15,228 nt of DNA from Bacteroidales bacterium. Its GTDB lineage: Bacteria; Bacteroidota; Bacteroidia; Bacteroidales; UBA932. The stretch is from assembly GCA_017651785.1 (NCBI GenBank), contig JAGCCD010000110.1:1-15228 (forward strand), read 5' to 3'. The notes beneath the pieces were generated by a model, which was not told the origin of the DNA, did no database searches, and saw only the letters and a program-made list of their open reading frames with translations. Positions 13,458 to 15,228 of this stretch are shown one piece after another (the stretch's first letter is position 1; the number at the start of each line of letters is the position of its first letter). A program made the position numbers and the translations under genes.

Positions 13458-15167
13458 ATGAAATATTCCCTTCCCGCCTTTGCGGCCGCCCTGGTGTGCT
13501 GCCTGTCCTGTGTCGACATAGACACCCAGATGGGCGCCAACCTCATTCCCGTAGACCAGACGTACACCGTGCATATATCAGAGTCCTCCCTTCCCGAGGG
13601 CGCGGTATACACGAGCCTTACCGACTCGCTGTCAGGCTATTCGCAGACGCGCATCACCATTGGAGCCCTGAGGGACGAGACCTTCGGCCTCACCACCCGC
13701 AGCAGCGTAGTCACCATAGTGCCGGCAAAGCAGAACCTGGACTTCGGCAACGCCGCCGCCGCAAAGATCCTGGGCTTCCACTTCGCAGCCGCGCTGGACA
13801 GCGTCTCCGTGGCCTCCTTCGACCAGGCCCCCATCATCCAGAAAGTCCGCGTGCATTCGCTCACCCAGCCCATCCGCCCCGGCAGGGACTACGACTGCCT
13901 GGGCAACAGCATAAAGGTAGACGAAAGCAAGTCCATAGTTAAGGGCACGCCCACCATAAACGGCTCAGACTCACTGAGTTTCGACTTTACAGAAGAGTAT
14001 GCCCGCCGCTTCCTGTCGCTCACTTCCGAAGACCTTTCCAGCTACGAAAAGTATAGCCGCAAGATCCCCGGCATCATTCTTTCCACAGACGCCCCGTCCG
14101 GCATAGGCGGCCGCATCAACATATTCGACCTGCAGGTAGGCTACAGCAAGAACGCCGAATACGTCACCGGCAACTACGCCCGTCTCCACCTGCTGTGCGA
14201 CTTCGACAAAGACGGCAAGCCGGAGAAAGACACCTCCTTCAACTTCGTGTTCGGCCTTGCCGAGTTCACCAACGTAGACTCCCTCTTCACCGCCGTAGAC
14301 CGCGGCAAATACCCCGAATACGCCCTCAACCTCGCCGGCCACGAGAGCCGCAGTATGTCGGGCAAAGCCTCAGACGTAATCCCCATAGAGGGCGGCGGCG
14401 GACTCAAGCCCGTAGTTTCCGCACTGTCTCTCAAGCACCTGGCAGAAGACCTCATACGGCAGAAAGGCGGAGTCCCCTCCACGGCCGTCATAAACAAGGC
14501 AACCCTCACCTTCCCCTTCCCCTTCCCGGAAGACTACAGGCAGATGTTCAAATACCCCCAGGTGCTCACGCCCGTATGCCGCATACGCCAGAACGACACT
14601 CTGGTAACCTTCTCCGGCCTCACGGACGCCAGCTCCTCGGACGAGAACCAGGGAGAGATAAACCGCAGCACGCTGGTCTACGAGCCCGATATCACGTACC
14701 ATATGCAGGAGCTGCTCAAGATCAGCGAGAGCCAGGACGGCACCGAGCTCGAGAACGTCCGCACCCGCAGGCTCCTTAACGGAGAATACGACATCTGGTT
14801 CATCATCACCGCCCACGAGACCGTAACCACGGAAAGCGGTTCCTCGTCCATGAGCGACTACTACCAGATGCTCGCCATGCAGAACTATTACAACAATATG
14901 TACTATGGCGGCTACGGCGGTTACGGATACGGCTATGGCGGATATGGATACGGCGGTTACGGCGGATACGGCTACAGTCCGTACTCCAACTACTACAGTA
15001 TGATGATGCTGGCAAATATGTACGGCAGCTCAAGCTCCAGCACCTCAACCCAGGATATGCTTGACAAGGACCGCTACTACTGCGGCACCCTGTACGGCCC
15101 CGCCTGGTCAGATGAGTCACTGCGTCCCAGGCTCGAGCTCACATTCTCCATTCCCAACTTGGAGTAG
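13458..15167 (+). CDS. DUF4270 family lipoprotein with Tyr/Gly-rich tract
   Basis: The 569-aa product has a lipoprotein-type signal (MKYSLPAFAAALVCCLSC, probable Cys18) followed by DIDTQMGANLIPVDQTYTVH. This resembles the 'D...GsdliP' start of DUF4270, a Bacteroidota family of unknown function. Other family-like parts are GALRDETFGLTTRSSVVTIV, the mid-region ARLHLLCDFDKDGKPEKDTS, and NKATLTFPFPFPEDYRQM. The C-terminus is SLRPRLELTFSIPNLE. A Tyr/Gly tract at residues 482-506 and a Ser run (YGSSSSSTSTQ) interrupt the last beta region. The gene starts one base after the stop of the starch-synthase-like gene, which commonly neighbours DUF4270 in this phylum; the two are probably coexpressed. Likely an outer-membrane or surface lipoprotein. 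Confidence 0.85.
   Translation: MKYSLPAFAAALVCCLSCVDIDTQMGANLIPVDQTYTVHISESSLPEGAVYTSLTDSLSGYSQTRITIGALRDETFGLTTRSSVVTIVPAKQNLDFGNAAAAKILGFHFAAALDSVSVASFDQAPIIQKVRVHSLTQPIRPGRDYDCLGNSIKVDESKSIVKGTPTINGSDSLSFDFTEEYARRFLSLTSEDLSSYEKYSRKIPGIILSTDAPSGIGGRINIFDLQVGYSKNAEYVTGNYARLHLLCDFDKDGKPEKDTSFNFVFGLAEFTNVDSLFTAVDRGKYPEYALNLAGHESRSMSGKASDVIPIEGGGGLKPVVSALSLKHLAEDLIRQKGGVPSTAVINKATLTFPFPFPEDYRQMFKYPQVLTPVCRIRQNDTLVTFSGLTDASSSDENQGEINRSTLVYEPDITYHMQELLKISESQDGTELENVRTRRLLNGEYDIWFIITAHETVTTESGSSSMSDYYQMLAMQNYYNNMYYGGYGGYGYGYGGYGYGGYGGYGYSPYSNYYSMMMLANMYGSSSSSTSTQDMLDKDRYYCGTLYGPAWSDESLRPRLELTFSIPNLE
14901..14975 (+). repeat. Tyr/Gly-coding tandem repeat inside the DUF4270 gene
   Basis: Twenty-five consecutive codons encode only Tyr and Gly, in units of GGY and GY. 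At DNA level the units are variants of GGNTAYGGN. Third positions vary, so the tract is kept at protein level more than as perfect DNA repeats. Replication slippage could still change its length. Confidence 0.85.
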
Positions 15168-15228
15168 GGCACTTTCGGGGCATTTCGTTTTGCGGCGCCC
15201 CAAAAAAATTCCACCATATAATATATAA

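Noticed and set aside
15177..15201. GGGGC...GCCCC hairpin after the DUF4270 stop as a terminator
   Set aside because: The stem is only 5 bp with a 15-base loop and is followed by A residues, not T, on the plus strand; on the minus strand the T tract precedes the stem.
1..15228. tRNA, rRNA, CRISPR array, insertion sequence, phage or defence system
   Set aside because: No tRNA-like cloverleaf, regularly spaced repeats, transposase or integrase reading frame, or defence-type domain was seen anywhere in the window.

Overview
The window looks like a chromosomal segment from a Bacteroidota bacterium, most likely a gut-type Bacteroidales. The grounds are: DUF4294, DUF3098, DUF4270 and a short 'half' starch-synthase protein, which are Bacteroidota families; two Bacteroidota-style lipoproteins with a Cys near residue 18; and promoters fitting the Bacteroidota consensus (TTG, about 19 nt, TAnnTTTG). 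By eye the coding sequence is GC-rich (mid-50s %) and the intergenic DNA AT-rich. The genus cannot be fixed from this sequence.

Region 1 (1-6561, minus strand) is the spc-type ribosomal protein operon with the tail of the S10 set. In transcription order it runs rplP-rpmC-rpsQ-rplN-rplX-rplE-rpsN-rpsH-rplF-rplR-rpsE-rpmD-rplO-secY-map, with map cut by the window edge. Gene order is standard and spacing tight. The unusual point is the beginning: rpsC and the rest of the S10 block are not upstream of rplP. Instead rplP has its own promoter and an ~84-nt leader whose two 7-bp inverted repeats interleave like a pseudoknot.

Region 2 (6562-8802) holds that promoter/leader, an imperfect 35-bp direct repeat, a strong intrinsic terminator, and a 644-aa lipoprotein gene (minus strand). 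Its fimbrillin-like N-terminal part is GC-rich; its C-terminal module is clearly AT-richer.

Region 3 (8803-9699): a divergent promoter pair drives the lipoprotein gene (minus) and a DUF4294 secreted protein (plus). The plus transcript appears leaderless. The DUF4294 gene overlaps the next gene tail to tail.

Region 4 (9656-12564, minus strand) is an envelope operon: ftsX (division ABC-transporter permease), a 244-bp AT-rich gap with a possible 55-aa ORF, a DUF3098 membrane protein, uppP (undecaprenyl-diphosphate phosphatase) and an LpxH-like metallophosphoesterase. The last three are joined by overlapping stop/start codons. The set links divisome control, recycling of the peptidoglycan lipid carrier, and lipid A synthesis.

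Region 5 (12635-15228, plus strand): a divergent promoter opposite ftsX drives a starch-synthase-like protein lacking the usual substrate-binding KxGG motif. One base later follows a DUF4270 lipoprotein with a striking Tyr/Gly tract. No RNA genes, CRISPR arrays, insertion sequences or phage genes were seen. No complete new 'system' is evident; the best leads are the split S10/spc cluster with its leader structure, the stop-codon/Shine-Dalgarno fusions, the mosaic lipoprotein and the leaderless promoters.
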